A stretch of 64,000 nucleotides of DNA. Source: Halopseudomonas salina (GTDB taxonomy: Bacteria > Pseudomonadota > Gammaproteobacteria > Pseudomonadales > Pseudomonadaceae). This document shows positions 19,121 through 29,140 of this stretch, piece after piece. Made by a program: the position numbers and the translations under genes. Position 1 is the first letter of the stretch, and each line of letters starts with the position of its first letter. Location of the stretch: positions 91,160-155,159 of the forward strand of contig NZ_VTTI01000009.1 in the NCBI RefSeq assembly GCF_008641105.1. The letters are read 5' to 3'. Below the pieces are notes generated by a model. The model was not told where the DNA came from and ran no database searches. It saw only the letters and a program-made list of their open reading frames with translations.

Positions 19121-19296
19121 TCGATACTTGCTGTGGAATTCGTATTAAGCGGTTTAAGGTTCCCCTGTTAAGAGGGTTCAGTGCTGACGAGTTTTCAGAT
19201 TGCGGCGTGCCGGGTTGGGGAGAAGTTTGCAGGGCGGAACGCGAGCAAGAAGTCTGTTGACGCGAGATAAAACGATAAAAGCAAAGGAACTTCGCT

Positions 19297-22137
19297 ATGG
19301 TTCGCAAACTGGTTTTGGCTGTCGCCGCAGCAAGCGCTCTGATGTCCTCGAGTGTGGTACTTGCATTGGGAGTCGGCGACATAAACCTGCGTTCGTCGCT
19401 CAATCAACCGCTTGATGCAGAGATCGAGTTGCTCCAGGTCCGTGACTTGTCCAGTCAGGAGATCATTTCCGCACTAGCTACCCCAGATGAATTTGGGCGT
19501 GCAGGCATAGAGCGTATATTCTTTCTCAACGATCTGACTTTCACGCCGGTCATCAGAGCTGATGGAAAATCGGTGATCCGTGTGACCTCCAGTCGTCCGG
19601 TGCGCGAACCCTTTCTGAACTTCCTTATGGAAGTGCGCTGGCCGTCAGGCCGTGTGCTGCGTGAATTCACTTTGTTGCTTGATCCGCCCCTTTATGATCC
19701 GGGTCCCGTTGTGGCATCCGCGCCCGTCAGCCAGCCCCAGGTTCAACCCCGCGCTCAGCCGCAGGTTCAGCCCGCGCGTCCCAGCCAGGCCCAGCCATCA
19801 GGGGCGGGCGCTTCATCTGCCCTCGGTGCACAGCCTGCCGAGCCACTTTACCAGGCCCCTGCAGAGCAGAGCAGCGGACAGATTCGCACAGACACTTCAG
19901 ACACCCTGTGGGAGATAGCCTTGCGCCATCGACCTCAGGGCTCCTCCGTTCATCAAACGATGCTGGCCATTCAGGACCTGAATCCGGATGCTTTCATAGG
20001 CGGAAATATCAACCGACTGCGAGCTGGTCAGACCTTGACGCTACCGGACGCGACCCAGACTACCGGTCGGAGTCAGTCCGAGGCGGTAGCGCAGGTAGCA
20101 GCGCAGAATGCCAGTTGGCAACAAGGGCGTCAGGCCCCAGAGCCAGCGCAGCGACAACTTGATGCCCGACGCCTGGATGAAGCAGCAGCTGCTCCACAGC
20201 GTGCCAACAATGGCGACGCCCTGCGATTGGTTGGCAGTGGCGAGGAACAGAAGGATGGCGGTGCTGATGCGGGAAGTCGTAATGGCGCCGGTGAATTACG
20301 TGATGAGCTCGATACCACCAAGGAGGAGCTCGATTCGGTCAGGCGTGAAAAAGCCGAAGCCGAGAGCCGGCTTTCCGACATGCAATCCCAGATGGAGACC
20401 TTGCAACGTCTTCTGGAACTGAAAGATGAGCAGCTGGCTGCGATGCAACAAGCCATGGGTGATTCGGACGAGTTACCTGAATCTACCACTGAGGCCTCAA
20501 TTGCGAGCGTAGAAGAGTCGGCTCCGGAAGCTGTAGAAGAGGCCGGGCAAGTGGTGGGTGGGGAGTCCGCTGCTGATACTCAGCTGGCATTGCAGGCCGA
20601 CCCTGATGCCCCCGACGCTGGTGATAGTACAGAAACTGCTGAAATTGCTACAACCGAAGAAGTTTCGCAGGAGGACCTGGCTCCTGCAGTCGACTCAGAG
20701 CCCGCTGCTGATGCTGAATCTGCGCCTCAAGCCCAGGAAGCTGCCGAAGAGATAGAAGAGCCGGTGGCTGCCGAGCAAGGCACCATGAGTCTGTTGCAGC
20801 GCATGATGCAGAATCAGACTTTCCTGTTGGCTGGCGGTGGTCTGGTACTTCTACTGCTGTTACTTGTTCTGATGGCTGTGGCCCGTCGCAATGCTCGCCG
20901 TGAAGAGGACATGGCAGATAATTTCATCGCGCGCGCAGCACAAAATAATGATCAGGATACTGATGATTCTGATCAGTTCAATGTCGCGCTGGCAGGCTTC
21001 CAGGAAGAGGAAACATCTGAACAGAGCCTGGCCGAAGACCCGCTGGTCGAGGCTGACGCGCTCATTGCCTATGGCAAGCTCGATAAGGCAGCAGATGTAC
21101 TCGGTGCGGCAATCGACCAGGAGCCCGAGCGCACGGATCTGCGTTTGAAACTCATGGAGGTCAACGGCCTGCTCGACGATGCTCAAGGGTATGCCGAACA
21201 GGAAGACATTCTGAGACATAACGGGACTGTGGATAATCAGATTGATATGTTGAATGTTCGCTTCCCGGCAATGGCGGCGGCTCTTGCGAGCGCTGCCGTT
21301 TCTGCAGAGGAGTATCCGGAGTGGGACGAAGACTTCTTGAAGGAGTCTGAATCGGCAACCGTGGAAAACAAGCCTGCTGAATCAGATAAACCAGAAGCAG
21401 AGGCCGCAGCAGAAGAGTATGACTTCAGTGGTTTCGATGTTGAAGCCGAACCTGCAGCACGTCAGGAACCTGTAGCGGAAGAGAGTCTTGAAGACTTTGA
21501 CCTGGATTTTGATCTGGATGACAGTCTGGCCGAGAGCCTAGCGCAGACCGAAACGACGGTGTCTGCCTCCAAGGAAGAAACGGAGGATGATTTCGAGTTT
21601 AATTTCAATCTTGACGAGACAACTACCGAGCCCGCCACTGTCGATACCACCCCTGCGGGTAAGACAGATGACGACGAGTTTACTCTCGATGAAGATTTTG
21701 ACTTGTCCTTGACTGATGAGATGGAATCGCTCAAGGATGCTGATCTGCAGTCAGAGTCTAAGCCGGATACAGAGCTGGAGCCCATGGAAGAGGAGCAGAC
21801 TGTGGCACTTTCTGACAGTGAGCTTGGCGCTTTCGACCTGGAATTGGACGCCTCCATGGACGAACCGGAAGCAGAGCTGGAAGCAGATGAGGTTCAACTT
21901 GCTGAGGCCGATGGCCCTGATACGGCCAAGGCTGCGCCTGTTGACGAAGGTGATGACGAGGATGAGTTCGATTTCCTCTCTGGCACTGATGAGTCGGCCA
22001 CCAAACTGGATCTGGCGCGTGCTTACATCGACATGGGCGACAGTGAGGGTGCAAGGGATATTCTCACCGAGGTCCTGGAGGAAGGAAACGAGCAGCAGCA
22101 ACAGGAAGCTCGCGAAATGATGGAGCAACTTGACTGA
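19297..22137 (+). CDS. fimV: Polar hub and pilus assembly protein FimV
   Basis: The 946-residue protein starts with a signal peptide ending near residue 24. A conserved FimV periplasmic domain follows (about 25-130, with SSLNQPLDAEIELL and RPVREPFLNFL). A LysM peptidoglycan-binding domain lies at about 197-250, a coiled coil at about 331-391 and one membrane segment at about 507-530. The long acidic cytoplasmic part contains a TPR-like unit (about 582-622) and the C-terminal FimV domain (about 901-946, KLDLARAYIDMGD). In Pseudomonas FimV organises type IV pili, the FimL/Chp pathway and polar cAMP signalling. AAGGAA precedes the ATG. It sits directly before truA, as is usual. Confidence 0.95.
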   Translation: MVRKLVLAVAAASALMSSSVVLALGVGDINLRSSLNQPLDAEIELLQVRDLSSQEIISALATPDEFGRAGIERIFFLNDLTFTPVIRADGKSVIRVTSSRPVREPFLNFLMEVRWPSGRVLREFTLLLDPPLYDPGPVVASAPVSQPQVQPRAQPQVQPARPSQAQPSGAGASSALGAQPAEPLYQAPAEQSSGQIRTDTSDTLWEIALRHRPQGSSVHQTMLAIQDLNPDAFIGGNINRLRAGQTLTLPDATQTTGRSQSEAVAQVAAQNASWQQGRQAPEPAQRQLDARRLDEAAAAPQRANNGDALRLVGSGEEQKDGGADAGSRNGAGELRDELDTTKEELDSVRREKAEAESRLSDMQSQMETLQRLLELKDEQLAAMQQAMGDSDELPESTTEASIASVEESAPEAVEEAGQVVGGESAADTQLALQADPDAPDAGDSTETAEIATTEEVSQEDLAPAVDSEPAADAESAPQAQEAAEEIEEPVAAEQGTMSLLQRMMQNQTFLLAGGGLVLLLLLLVLMAVARRNARREEDMADNFIARAAQNNDQDTDDSDQFNVALAGFQEEETSEQSLAEDPLVEADALIAYGKLDKAADVLGAAIDQEPERTDLRLKLMEVNGLLDDAQGYAEQEDILRHNGTVDNQIDMLNVRFPAMAAALASAAVSAEEYPEWDEDFLKESESATVENKPAESDKPEAEAAAEEYDFSGFDVEAEPAARQEPVAEESLEDFDLDFDLDDSLAESLAQTETTVSASKEETEDDFEFNFNLDETTTEPATVDTTPAGKTDDDEFTLDEDFDLSLTDEMESLKDADLQSESKPDTELEPMEEEQTVALSDSELGAFDLELDASMDEPEAELEADEVQLAEADGPDTAKAAPVDEGDDEDEFDFLSGTDESATKLDLARAYIDMGDSEGARDILTEVLEEGNEQQQQEAREMMEQLD

Positions 22138-22140
22138 TCA

Positions 22141-22995
22141 ATGAGCCGTTCAGACGTTGAAGCGGCCGCCCCTGAGGCGGCCGCTGTTGTTTCCAGGGTT
22201 GCTGCCTGTGTCGAGTACAGAGGCACAGCTTATCGCGGCTGGCAACGCCAGCAGCCGGGCGTGCGAAGTGTTCAGGAGGAGGTGGAAAAGGCGCTCGGGC
22301 GAGTGGCCAACCATCCTGTCAACCTCCACTGCGCGGGACGTACGGACGCAGGCGTGCATGCCTCCTGCCAGATTATTCACTGGGACACAGATGCAGTGCG
22401 TGAGCCGGCCAACTGGTTTCACGGTGCCAACGCGAATCTGCCAGCGGATATCAGCCTGTGCTGGGCCAAGGTTATGCCCGATGACTTCCACGCCCGGTTT
22501 TCCGCAATGGCCCGGCGTTATCGCTATGTCATCTACAACGATCCTGTAAGGCCTGCACACCTGGCCCATGAAGTGACCTGGAATTACCGGCCTCTGGATC
22601 TCCAGCGCATGCAGTTCGCCGCGCAGGCGCTGGTCGGTGAGCACGACTTCACCTCCTACCGCGCACTGGCATGCCAGGCCAAGTCGCCGATCAAGACAAT
22701 TCATCATCTGAGATTGCAGCGTTTCGGCCAGTTCATTGTGCTGGACATCCGTGCTAATGCCTTTCTACATCATATGGTGCGAAATATTGCCGGGGTTCTG
22801 ATGCAGATCGGCTGTGGCGAAAGGTCTATTGAATGGGCTGGAGAGGTTCTGGCTGCGACAGACCGAGCAAAAGGCGGGCTGACTGCGCCAGCTTACGGGC
22901 TGTACCTCGTCGATGTTACCTACCCTGAACGCTTTGAACTGCCCAGGCGCTATATGGGACCGCATTTCCTGTCGGCTCTGAACCAGCCCGACTGA
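22141..22995 (+). CDS. truA: tRNA pseudouridine synthase A (positions 38-40)
   Basis: The 284-residue enzyme isomerises uridines 38-40 in the anticodon stem of tRNA. The catalytic Asp is in CAGRTDAGVHA (about 67), and VEYRGTAYRGWQRQ (about 24) and the HHMVRNIAGVL segment (about 205) are typical. The start ATG lies 4 bases after the fimV stop. The first 20 codons hold a strong inverted repeat (22162-22184), so the exact start is slightly uncertain, but no better downstream start was found. Confidence 0.95.
   Translation: MSRSDVEAAAPEAAAVVSRVAACVEYRGTAYRGWQRQQPGVRSVQEEVEKALGRVANHPVNLHCAGRTDAGVHASCQIIHWDTDAVREPANWFHGANANLPADISLCWAKVMPDDFHARFSAMARRYRYVIYNDPVRPAHLAHEVTWNYRPLDLQRMQFAAQALVGEHDFTSYRALACQAKSPIKTIHHLRLQRFGQFIVLDIRANAFLHHMVRNIAGVLMQIGCGERSIEWAGEVLAATDRAKGGLTAPAYGLYLVDVTYPERFELPRRYMGPHFLSALNQPD
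22162..22190 (+). repeat. Perfect GC-rich hairpin in the 5' end of truA
   Basis: GCGGCCGCC (22162-22170), loop CCTGA, and GGCGGCCGC (22176-22184) form a perfect 9-bp stem, followed by TGTTGTTT. The shape is that of an intrinsic terminator for fimV, but it lies inside the reading frame of truA, 24 bases after the fimV stop. The T-tract is interrupted by G. Confidence 0.6.
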
Positions 22996-23020
22996 CGCTC
23001 CAGAGCTGATCTGTTAATAT
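22992..23020 (+). promoter_or_regulatory. Candidate promoter of the trpF-trpB-trpA genes
   Basis: CTGACG (22992-22997), a 17-base spacer and TAATAT (23015-23020) with an extended -10 TGT at 23012-23014 lie 34 bases before the trpF ATG. The match is good for a sigma-70 promoter with extended -10. No leader peptide or attenuator fits in the short space. Confidence 0.45.
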
Positions 23021-23053
23021 CATCCGACATTTGATTCAGGTGCGGGCAGGTTT

Positions 23054-23665
23054 ATGGTGCGAGTAAAAGTGTGCGGTATAACCCGGCCAGAGGACGCTCT
23101 GGCGGCCGCAGAAGCCGGTGCTGACGCTATCGGTCTGGTGTTTTACTCACCCAGTCCGCGGGCTGTAGATAGCGACTCAGCTCGAGCCATAATCGAGTGT
23201 CTGCCGCCTTTTATTACTTCAGTCGGTCTGTTTGTGGATGCTGCGCCGGAATACGTACGTGAGGTGCTGTCGAAGGTGCCTCTGGATCTCCTGCAGTTCC
23301 ACGGCGATGAAACGGACGCATACTGCCAGCTGTTTTCCCGGCCTTACATGAAAGCGCTGAGGGTCAGGTCCGGTGATGACCTGAACGCTCTCGCAGCCAG
23401 ATGGCCGGGTGCTTGCGGTATTCTGCTGGACAGCTTCAAACAGGGCGTACCCGGTGGAACGGGAGAGGTTTTTGACTGGTCGATGATTCCGGTCAACCGC
23501 ACATGGAACCTGATACTGGCCGGTGGGCTGGATGCGGACAATGTAGCCGGGGCCGTGGCCCTCTGTCAGCCCTGGGCTGTAGACGTGAGTGGCGGCGTGG
23601 AAAAGAGCAAGGGCATCAAGGATGCCGCGAAGATCACCCGTTTCGTACATGAGGTAAAAGCGTGA
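23054..23665 (+). CDS. trpF: Phosphoribosylanthranilate isomerase
   Basis: The 203-residue TIM-barrel enzyme carries out the Amadori step of tryptophan synthesis. Catalytic Cys is in [14 protein letters not shown] (about 6-18) and the Asp region in [16 protein letters not shown] (about 120-135). [14 protein letters not shown] (about 177) is the phosphate-binding end. It follows truA as in Pseudomonas, but here it leads into trpB with a GTGA overlap, forming a trpFBA unit. Confidence 0.97.
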   Translation: MVRVKVCGITRPEDALAAAEAGADAIGLVFYSPSPRAVDSDSARAIIECLPPFITSVGLFVDAAPEYVREVLSKVPLDLLQFHGDETDAYCQLFSRPYMKALRVRSGDDLNALAARWPGACGILLDSFKQGVPGGTGEVFDWSMIPVNRTWNLILAGGLDADNVAGAVALCQPWAVDVSGGVEKSKGIKDAAKITRFVHEVKA

Positions 23666-24879
23666 CTGAATCAAGCAAAGTGGATTACACAGCCATACCC
23701 GACGCACGGGGCCATTTTGGACCCTATGGAGGTCGGTTCGTGTCTGAAACCCTCATGGACGCCCTGGAAGAGCTCGAAAATCTGTATGAGCGACTTTCCG
23801 TCGATCCGGATTTTCAAGCCGAATTCGACCATGATCTGGCGCATTACGTGGGACGCCCGTCGCCTCTGTATCTGGCGGAAAGACTGACTGCCCGGGTTGG
23901 TGGCGCCCAGATCTATCTCAAGCGTGAAGATCTCAATCACACAGGTGCACACAAGGTTAACAACACCATTGGTCAGGCGCTCCTGGCCAAACATATGGGC
24001 AAGCCTCGGGTCATTGCTGAAACGGGTGCAGGTCAACACGGTGTTGCTACCGCCACGGTCGCAGCCAGGCTTGGACTGAAATGCCAGGTCTACATGGGCG
24101 CCGATGACGTTAAGCGCCAGTCGCTCAATGTTTACCGCATGAAGCTGCTGGGCGCTGAGGTCATTCCGGTTACTTCTGGCTCGCGGACTCTAAAGGATGC
24201 GATGAACGAGGCCATGCGTGACTGGGTCACCAACATTGATGATACTTTCTATATCATTGGTACCGTGGCGGGGCCGCATCCCTATCCGAAACTGGTGCGC
24301 GATTTTCAGTGCGTGATCGGTCGTGAAGCTAGAGCTCAATGTCTTGCGCAATACGGCAAACTGCCCGATGCGCTGGTTGCCTGTGTTGGCGGCGGTTCCA
24401 ATGCCATCGGATTGTTTCATCCGTTTCTCGAAGATGATTCCGTGGCAATGTATGGCGTTGAGGCCGGAGGGCTTGGTCTGGACACCGGCAAACATGCCGC
24501 GCCCCTTGCGGCCGGCCGTCCCGGCGTACTGCATGGTAATCGTACCTATCTGATGGAAGATGAGGGTGGGCAGATAATTGAGACCCATTCGGTTTCCGCA
24601 GGCCTGGATTACCCCGGAGTTGGTCCTGAGCACAGCTGGTTGAAGGATCTGGGGCGAGTCAACTATGTCAGTGCCACGGATGACGAGGCCTTGACAGCTT
24701 TCCGTGAGTTGACCCGAATCGAAGGTATCATGCCCGCGCTGGAGTCAGCCCATGCGGTTGCCTACGCCATGAAGCTGGCTGCGACCATGCGCCCTGACCA
24801 GACCATCGTGGTCAACCTGTCCGGTCGGGGTGACAAGGACATTCACACGGTGGCCGAAATTGATGGTATCGGTATCTGA
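23662..24879 (+). CDS. trpB: Tryptophan synthase beta chain
   Basis: The 405-residue PLP enzyme joins indole and serine to make tryptophan. The PLP lysine is in [19 protein letters not shown] (about 92) and the phosphate loop is [10 protein letters not shown] (about 240). [13 protein letters not shown] (about 115) and SGRGDKD at the C-terminus are conserved. The GTG start overlaps the trpF stop by 4 bases. In P. aeruginosa trpB and trpA form a separate operon next to trpI; here they sit between trpF and accD. Confidence 0.98.
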   Translation: MTESSKVDYTAIPDARGHFGPYGGRFVSETLMDALEELENLYERLSVDPDFQAEFDHDLAHYVGRPSPLYLAERLTARVGGAQIYLKREDLNHTGAHKVNNTIGQALLAKHMGKPRVIAETGAGQHGVATATVAARLGLKCQVYMGADDVKRQSLNVYRMKLLGAEVIPVTSGSRTLKDAMNEAMRDWVTNIDDTFYIIGTVAGPHPYPKLVRDFQCVIGREARAQCLAQYGKLPDALVACVGGGSNAIGLFHPFLEDDSVAMYGVEAGGLGLDTGKHAAPLAAGRPGVLHGNRTYLMEDEGGQIIETHSVSAGLDYPGVGPEHSWLKDLGRVNYVSATDDEALTAFRELTRIEGIMPALESAHAVAYAMKLAATMRPDQTIVVNLSGRGDKDIHTVAEIDGIGI

Positions 24880-24933
24880 TACCAGCCAGATGCGGCGTTT
24901 GAATGCGCGCAGAGACGCTAAGAAGAGAGTCCA

Positions 24934-25737
24934 ATGAGTCGAATACAGCAATGTTTTGTGCAATTGCGCAGTGCCGGCCGCAAGGCGCTGATCCCCTATG
25001 TGACGGCCGGCGATCCGGAGCCTGGCATGACTGTGCCTTTGATGCACGACCTCGTCGAGGCGGGAGCCGATATCATCGAGCTGGGCGTGCCGTTCTCGGA
25101 CCCCATGGCAGACGGTCCCGTTATCCAGCTGGCGATGGAAAGAGCGCTGGTTCATCATGTTCGCCTCGCCGATGTTCTGGATATGGTCAGGTGTTTTCGT
25201 GACACGAACAAGACAACCCCCGTTGTGCTGATGGGGTATCTGAACCCGATAGAGCGCATGGGTTACGAGACCTTTGCCGAAGCCGCAAAAGCGGCGGGTG
25301 TCGACGGTGTGCTGACGGTAGATCTGCCTCCGGAAGAGGCTGATGATGTTGTGAACCTTTTCCAGGGTTGCGGGCTGGATACCATTTATCTTCTGTCACC
25401 GACCACCACGCTGGACCGGGCGGCCAAGATCTGCAAGCGTGCCAGCGGCTATGTCTATTATGTTTCGCTCAAGGGTGTGACCGGATCCAGTGCGCTGGAC
25501 GTCAATGCAGTAGCAACCAAGCTCGAGAGCTTGCGCACAGTAACCGATCTACCCATAGGTGTTGGCTTTGGCATCCGAGACGGAGCAACCGCAGCTGCGG
25601 TTGCTTCGGTTGCTGACGGCGTCGTGGTAGGCTCGGTTCTGGTCAACAAGATCGCAGAGCATGCAAATCAACCCGAGGAGGGTCGGCAGGCTGTCAGCAA
25701 GGTGATTCGCGAGATGCGCACTGCGATGGACGCCTGA
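24934..25737 (+). CDS. trpA: Tryptophan synthase alpha chain
   Basis: The 267-residue subunit cleaves indole-3-glycerol phosphate to indole, which is channelled to TrpB. The catalytic Glu and Asp are in [20 protein letters not shown] (about 45-65), and GFGIRDG (about 211) is the phosphate loop. A 54-base gap separates it from trpB. It is followed 44 bases later by accD, which makes accD the likely next gene of the same transcript. Confidence 0.98.
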   Translation: MSRIQQCFVQLRSAGRKALIPYVTAGDPEPGMTVPLMHDLVEAGADIIELGVPFSDPMADGPVIQLAMERALVHHVRLADVLDMVRCFRDTNKTTPVVLMGYLNPIERMGYETFAEAAKAAGVDGVLTVDLPPEEADDVVNLFQGCGLDTIYLLSPTTTLDRAAKICKRASGYVYYVSLKGVTGSSALDVNAVATKLESLRTVTDLPIGVGFGIRDGATAAAVASVADGVVVGSVLVNKIAEHANQPEEGRQAVSKVIREMRTAMDA

Positions 25738-25781
25738 ACAGGCGCAACCCTATTGGTCAAGAAAACAGATAAGGATTGGCA

Positions 25782-26687
25782 ATGAGCAACTGGCTGGTGG
25801 ACAAACTGATTCCCTCTATCGTGCGCTCTGAAGCACAAAAGAGCAGCGTGCCCGAAGGGCTCTGGCGCAAGTGTCCGTCCTGTGACGCGGTGCTCTATCG
25901 CCCGGAGCTGGAAAAGAATCTGGATGTGTGCCCCAAGTGTGCGCACCACCTGCGGATCAACGCGCGTCGCCGCCTGGATATTTTTCTTGATGAAGAAGGT
26001 CGCAGCGAGATAGCGGGCGAACTCGCCCCTGTTGATCGTCTGAAGTTTCGCGACAGCAAGAAATACAAGGATCGACTGACCGCCGCACAGAAGGATACTG
26101 GCGAGAAGGACGCACTGGTGGTAATGCAGGGTACGCTCAAGGGCAGTCCTATTGTCGCCAGCGCATTCGAGTTCAACTTCATGGGTGGCTCCATGGGCAG
26201 CGTCGTTGGAGCGCGCTTCGTGCGGGGGGCCGAGACCGCATTGCGTGAGCGCATCCCCTATGTCTGTTTCTCTGCTTCCGGTGGGGCGCGCATGCAGGAA
26301 GCATTGTTTTCGCTGATGCAGATGGCCAAAACCAGTGCAGCCCTGGCAAAGATGAAGGAGGAGGGGATTCCCTTTATCTCGGTCATGACGGACCCGGTTT
26401 ATGGCGGTGTGTCGGCCAGCCTGGCAATGCTCGGAGACCTGAACGTTGCAGAGCCCAACGCGCTGATTGGTTTCGCGGGTCCGCGGGTTATCGAACAGAC
26501 GGTTCGCGAGAAACTGCCACCCGGATTTCAGCGCAGCGAATTTCTTCTGGCCCATGGCGCGCTGGACATGATTGTGCCTCGCGGCGAGCTGCGTGATCGG
26601 TTGGCCAGTATCCTGAGTATTCTCACAGATAAGCCGGCACCGGTTTCACAACTGGAGTTGGACGAGACCGAAGCCGGGACCGCTTGA
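25782..26687 (+). CDS. accD: Acetyl-CoA carboxylase carboxyltransferase subunit beta
   Basis: The 301-residue subunit works with AccA to transfer carboxyl from biotin to acetyl-CoA, giving malonyl-CoA for fatty acid synthesis. The N-terminal zinc ribbon has two C-x(2)-C pairs (CPSC near 27 and CPKC near 46). The crotonase-fold core contains [16 protein letters not shown] (about 170) and [12 protein letters not shown] (about 205). The ATG at 25782 has AAGGA 6 bases upstream. It abuts folC with a TGATG stop-start overlap. Confidence 0.97.
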   Translation: MSNWLVDKLIPSIVRSEAQKSSVPEGLWRKCPSCDAVLYRPELEKNLDVCPKCAHHLRINARRRLDIFLDEEGRSEIAGELAPVDRLKFRDSKKYKDRLTAAQKDTGEKDALVVMQGTLKGSPIVASAFEFNFMGGSMGSVVGARFVRGAETALRERIPYVCFSASGGARMQEALFSLMQMAKTSAALAKMKEEGIPFISVMTDPVYGGVSASLAMLGDLNVAEPNALIGFAGPRVIEQTVREKLPPGFQRSEFLLAHGALDMIVPRGELRDRLASILSILTDKPAPVSQLELDETEAGTA

Positions 26688-27976
26688 TGCTGGCTGCAGA
26701 TCTGGCGGGCTGGCTGGCCCGTCTGGAAAAGCTGCATCCCACTGATATTGAAATGGGTCTGGAACGGGTTGCCGAAGTGGCTCGGCGCACGGGTATCCGG
26801 CAACCCGGCTCACGGGTTTTTACCATTACCGGCACCAACGGCAAGGGCTCAACCTGCGCTGCGCTCGATAGCCTGCTACGCCGGTCGGGCTTGAGAACAG
26901 GTGTTTATACCTCCCCTCATTTGCTCACCTACAATGAGCGCGTCTGTGTCGACGGCCAACCTGTCTCCGACCATCAATTATGCGATGCATTTGCCGCAAT
27001 AGATCTGGCCCGCGCCGAGATCTCTCTTACCTATTTCGAGTTCGGCACTCTGGCGGCAATGTACTTGTTTCAACTCGCCGAGCTGGATGCCTGGGTGCTC
27101 GAGGTCGGGCTCGGCGGTCGACTCGATGCGGTGAACATCATTGATCCGGATGTGGCGATAGTCACCAGTATTGGCCTGGATCATCAGGAGTATCTCGGCA
27201 ATACCCGGGAGGCAGTGGGTTTCGAGAAAGCAGGCATACTGCGTACCGGTAAACCTCTGGTTTGCAGTGAAACGGACCTTCCTCAAACCTTCGCTGCTGC
27301 GGTGGCAAGGCTGCAGGTACCTGTTCAACAAAGGGGGATCGGCTATGGCTGGGAATCCAGCGATAGTGGATGGTCAATATGGGGCGTTGGTCCCAAGTTG
27401 ACTCCCCGGCGTGTGAATCACCTGCCGCCTGTGCATCTTCCCCGTGATAATCTCTGCAGCGCTCTGCAGGCTTTCTGGGCAGCAGGTCTGGATCTGCCGG
27501 ATAACCAGATCATTGAAGCGCTTGACGCGGCCCGGGTGCCCGGCCGTCTTGAGCAGCGCACAATCAGCTGGCACGGCCAGCCTCGCAGACTGTTGCTGGA
27601 TGTGGGGCACAACCCCCATGCCGCGGGTTTTCTTGCCCAGCAGCTGCGTGCTCGACCCCTTGATCGTCATGCGGTCTTCGGTTTGCTCGCAGATAAGGAT
27701 CTCGCCGGTGTCGTACATCCCTTGTTGGGAGTGTTCGACGGCTGGGCGGTGGCGCCTCTGGATAGCCCGCGGACCCGCCCGAATATCGAGCTGGTAACCC
27801 ATTTGACAGCGTTGAGTGAGCGCGTCGAAGCCTTCGAATCAGTACCCGCGGCTCTCGAACAGGTGTTGGAAAATACGCCAGCAAGTACCGAAATTGTGAT
27901 ATTCGGGTCGTTTTTCTGCGTTTCAGCCGCCATACTCTGGCTGGATGAACAGACACGGGAAGTGAGCAATGGATGA
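26687..27976 (+). CDS. folC: Dihydrofolate synthase / folylpolyglutamate synthase
   Basis: The 429-residue Mur-ligase-like enzyme adds glutamate to dihydropteroate and to folates. The P-loop is TGTNGKGSTCAALDS (about 47-60), and EVGLGGRLDAVNII (about 142) is the family signature. The ATG at 26687 shares one base with the accD stop. It overlaps the start of the SPOR-domain gene by 8 bases. The accD-folC-dedD-cvpA-purF order is conserved in gammaproteobacteria. Confidence 0.97.
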   Translation: MLAADLAGWLARLEKLHPTDIEMGLERVAEVARRTGIRQPGSRVFTITGTNGKGSTCAALDSLLRRSGLRTGVYTSPHLLTYNERVCVDGQPVSDHQLCDAFAAIDLARAEISLTYFEFGTLAAMYLFQLAELDAWVLEVGLGGRLDAVNIIDPDVAIVTSIGLDHQEYLGNTREAVGFEKAGILRTGKPLVCSETDLPQTFAAAVARLQVPVQQRGIGYGWESSDSGWSIWGVGPKLTPRRVNHLPPVHLPRDNLCSALQAFWAAGLDLPDNQIIEALDAARVPGRLEQRTISWHGQPRRLLLDVGHNPHAAGFLAQQLRARPLDRHAVFGLLADKDLAGVVHPLLGVFDGWAVAPLDSPRTRPNIELVTHLTALSERVEAFESVPAALEQVLENTPASTEIVIFGSFFCVSAAILWLDEQTREVSNG

Positions 27977-28544
27977 CAAATTGAAGCAGCGTCTGATAGG
28001 TGCACTGGTGCTGATCATAGCGGCAGTGGTCTTTCTGCCGATGCTCCTGTCCGGGCAGGATGAAACGGTGCGGGTAGAGGTGGAAGTACCCGAGGCGCCG
28101 GTTATGGATGAAACCGAGATAAGAACTGCGGCGCCAATAGAGATGCCCGAGCCGGAGCCTGTTCCGGACATTCCTCCTCCCGGTGAAATAGTCGAGAATC
28201 CCGAACAGCCCGTTACATCTCCGGCACAGGTCGAGACCAAGCCTGTCCCCGAGCCGCCCGAGCCCGAAGTGGCAGCCCCGGCCATTGCCGAAGGTAGCTG
28301 GGTCGTACAGCTGGGTAGTTTCAGTGGCGCCGCCAATGCAGAAGCGTTGCGCGATACTCTGGTTTCCCAGGGCTACAACGCCTATACCCTGTCTGCCAGG
28401 GTGGATGGCAGCGACATTACCCGTGTATTTGTCGGCCCACTGATTGACCGGGCCGGTGCCACAAAACTTCGCGACGAGTTGGCAAAAAGACACGGCATGC
28501 AAGGACTGGTTACAGCCTATGACGTCGGTACAGGCAAGAGATAG
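27969..28544 (+). CDS. dedD: SPOR-domain cell division protein (DedD-like)
   Basis: The 191-residue protein has a short cytoplasmic start, one membrane segment (about 10-28), a long Pro/Glu-rich linker (about 38-100) and a C-terminal SPOR domain (about 110-187, WVVQLGSFSGAANAEALRD). SPOR domains bind denuded septal peptidoglycan, so the protein is expected at the division site, in the periplasm. Its position between folC and cvpA is that of dedD in E. coli. Confidence 0.9.
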   Translation: MDDKLKQRLIGALVLIIAAVVFLPMLLSGQDETVRVEVEVPEAPVMDETEIRTAAPIEMPEPEPVPDIPPPGEIVENPEQPVTSPAQVETKPVPEPPEPEVAAPAIAEGSWVVQLGSFSGAANAEALRDTLVSQGYNAYTLSARVDGSDITRVFVGPLIDRAGATKLRDELAKRHGMQGLVTAYDVGTGKR

Positions 28545-28568
28545 CGGTTCCGAAGCGGGCAGGGGCTC

Positions 28569-28577
28569 TGTTAGAAT
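28569..28577 (+). promoter_or_regulatory. Candidate extended -10 before cvpA
   Basis: TGTTAGAAT forms an extended -10 (TGn plus TAGAAT) 31 bases before the cvpA start. No convincing -35 is seen at the correct distance. It could start a cvpA-purF transcript. Confidence 0.3.
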
Positions 28578-28607
28578 ATCGGCCTGTTCTTTTTCGGGTG
28601 GTACGTC

Positions 28608-29090
28608 GTGACGCTAGGCTGGATCGATTGGGCCATTATTGCCATCATTGCCGTGTCGGCCCTGATCAGCCTGGCCAGAGGTTTCGTCAAGGAAGCGCTG
28701 TCCCTGCTGACATGGGTTATTGCCGGGCTCATTGCCTGGATGTTCGGTGGGGCCTTGGCAGGTCATCTCTCGCCCTTCATCGAGACTCCGTCCATCCGCG
28801 TTATTGTTGCCTGCAGTATCCTCTTTATTTTGACGCTGTTACTCGGCGGCCTGATCAACTATCTGATCGGCCAGTTGGTCCGTGTGACAGGGCTGAGCGG
28901 CACGGATCGCTTTCTCGGCATGATTTTTGGCGCCGCACGCGGCGCGCTATTGATTGTCGTCGCAGTGGGCCTGCTCAGCCTTGCCCCTGTCGAAGGTGAT
29001 GTGTGGTGGCGGCAGTCCGAACTGATCCCCCATTTTCTTCTGGTGGCCGACTGGTCCAAGAATATGATTCTCGGTTTTTTCGGTCGCTGA
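28608..29090 (+). CDS. cvpA: CvpA family inner membrane protein
   Basis: The 160-residue protein has about four membrane segments. WIDWAIIAIIAVSALISLARGFVKE at the N-terminus and TDRFLGMIFGAARGALLI (about 103) are hallmarks of the family. In E. coli CvpA is needed for colicin V production and is transcribed with purF; its biochemical role is unclear. The start is GTG at 28608. purF follows after 50 bases. Confidence 0.93.
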   Translation: MTLGWIDWAIIAIIAVSALISLARGFVKEALSLLTWVIAGLIAWMFGGALAGHLSPFIETPSIRVIVACSILFILTLLLGGLINYLIGQLVRVTGLSGTDRFLGMIFGAARGALLIVVAVGLLSLAPVEGDVWWRQSELIPHFLLVADWSKNMILGFFGR

Positions 29091-29140
29091 TTCTTGCGCT
29101 TATCAGCAGAAAGCGTAGTACGCAAAAGAGGTATTGAGGC

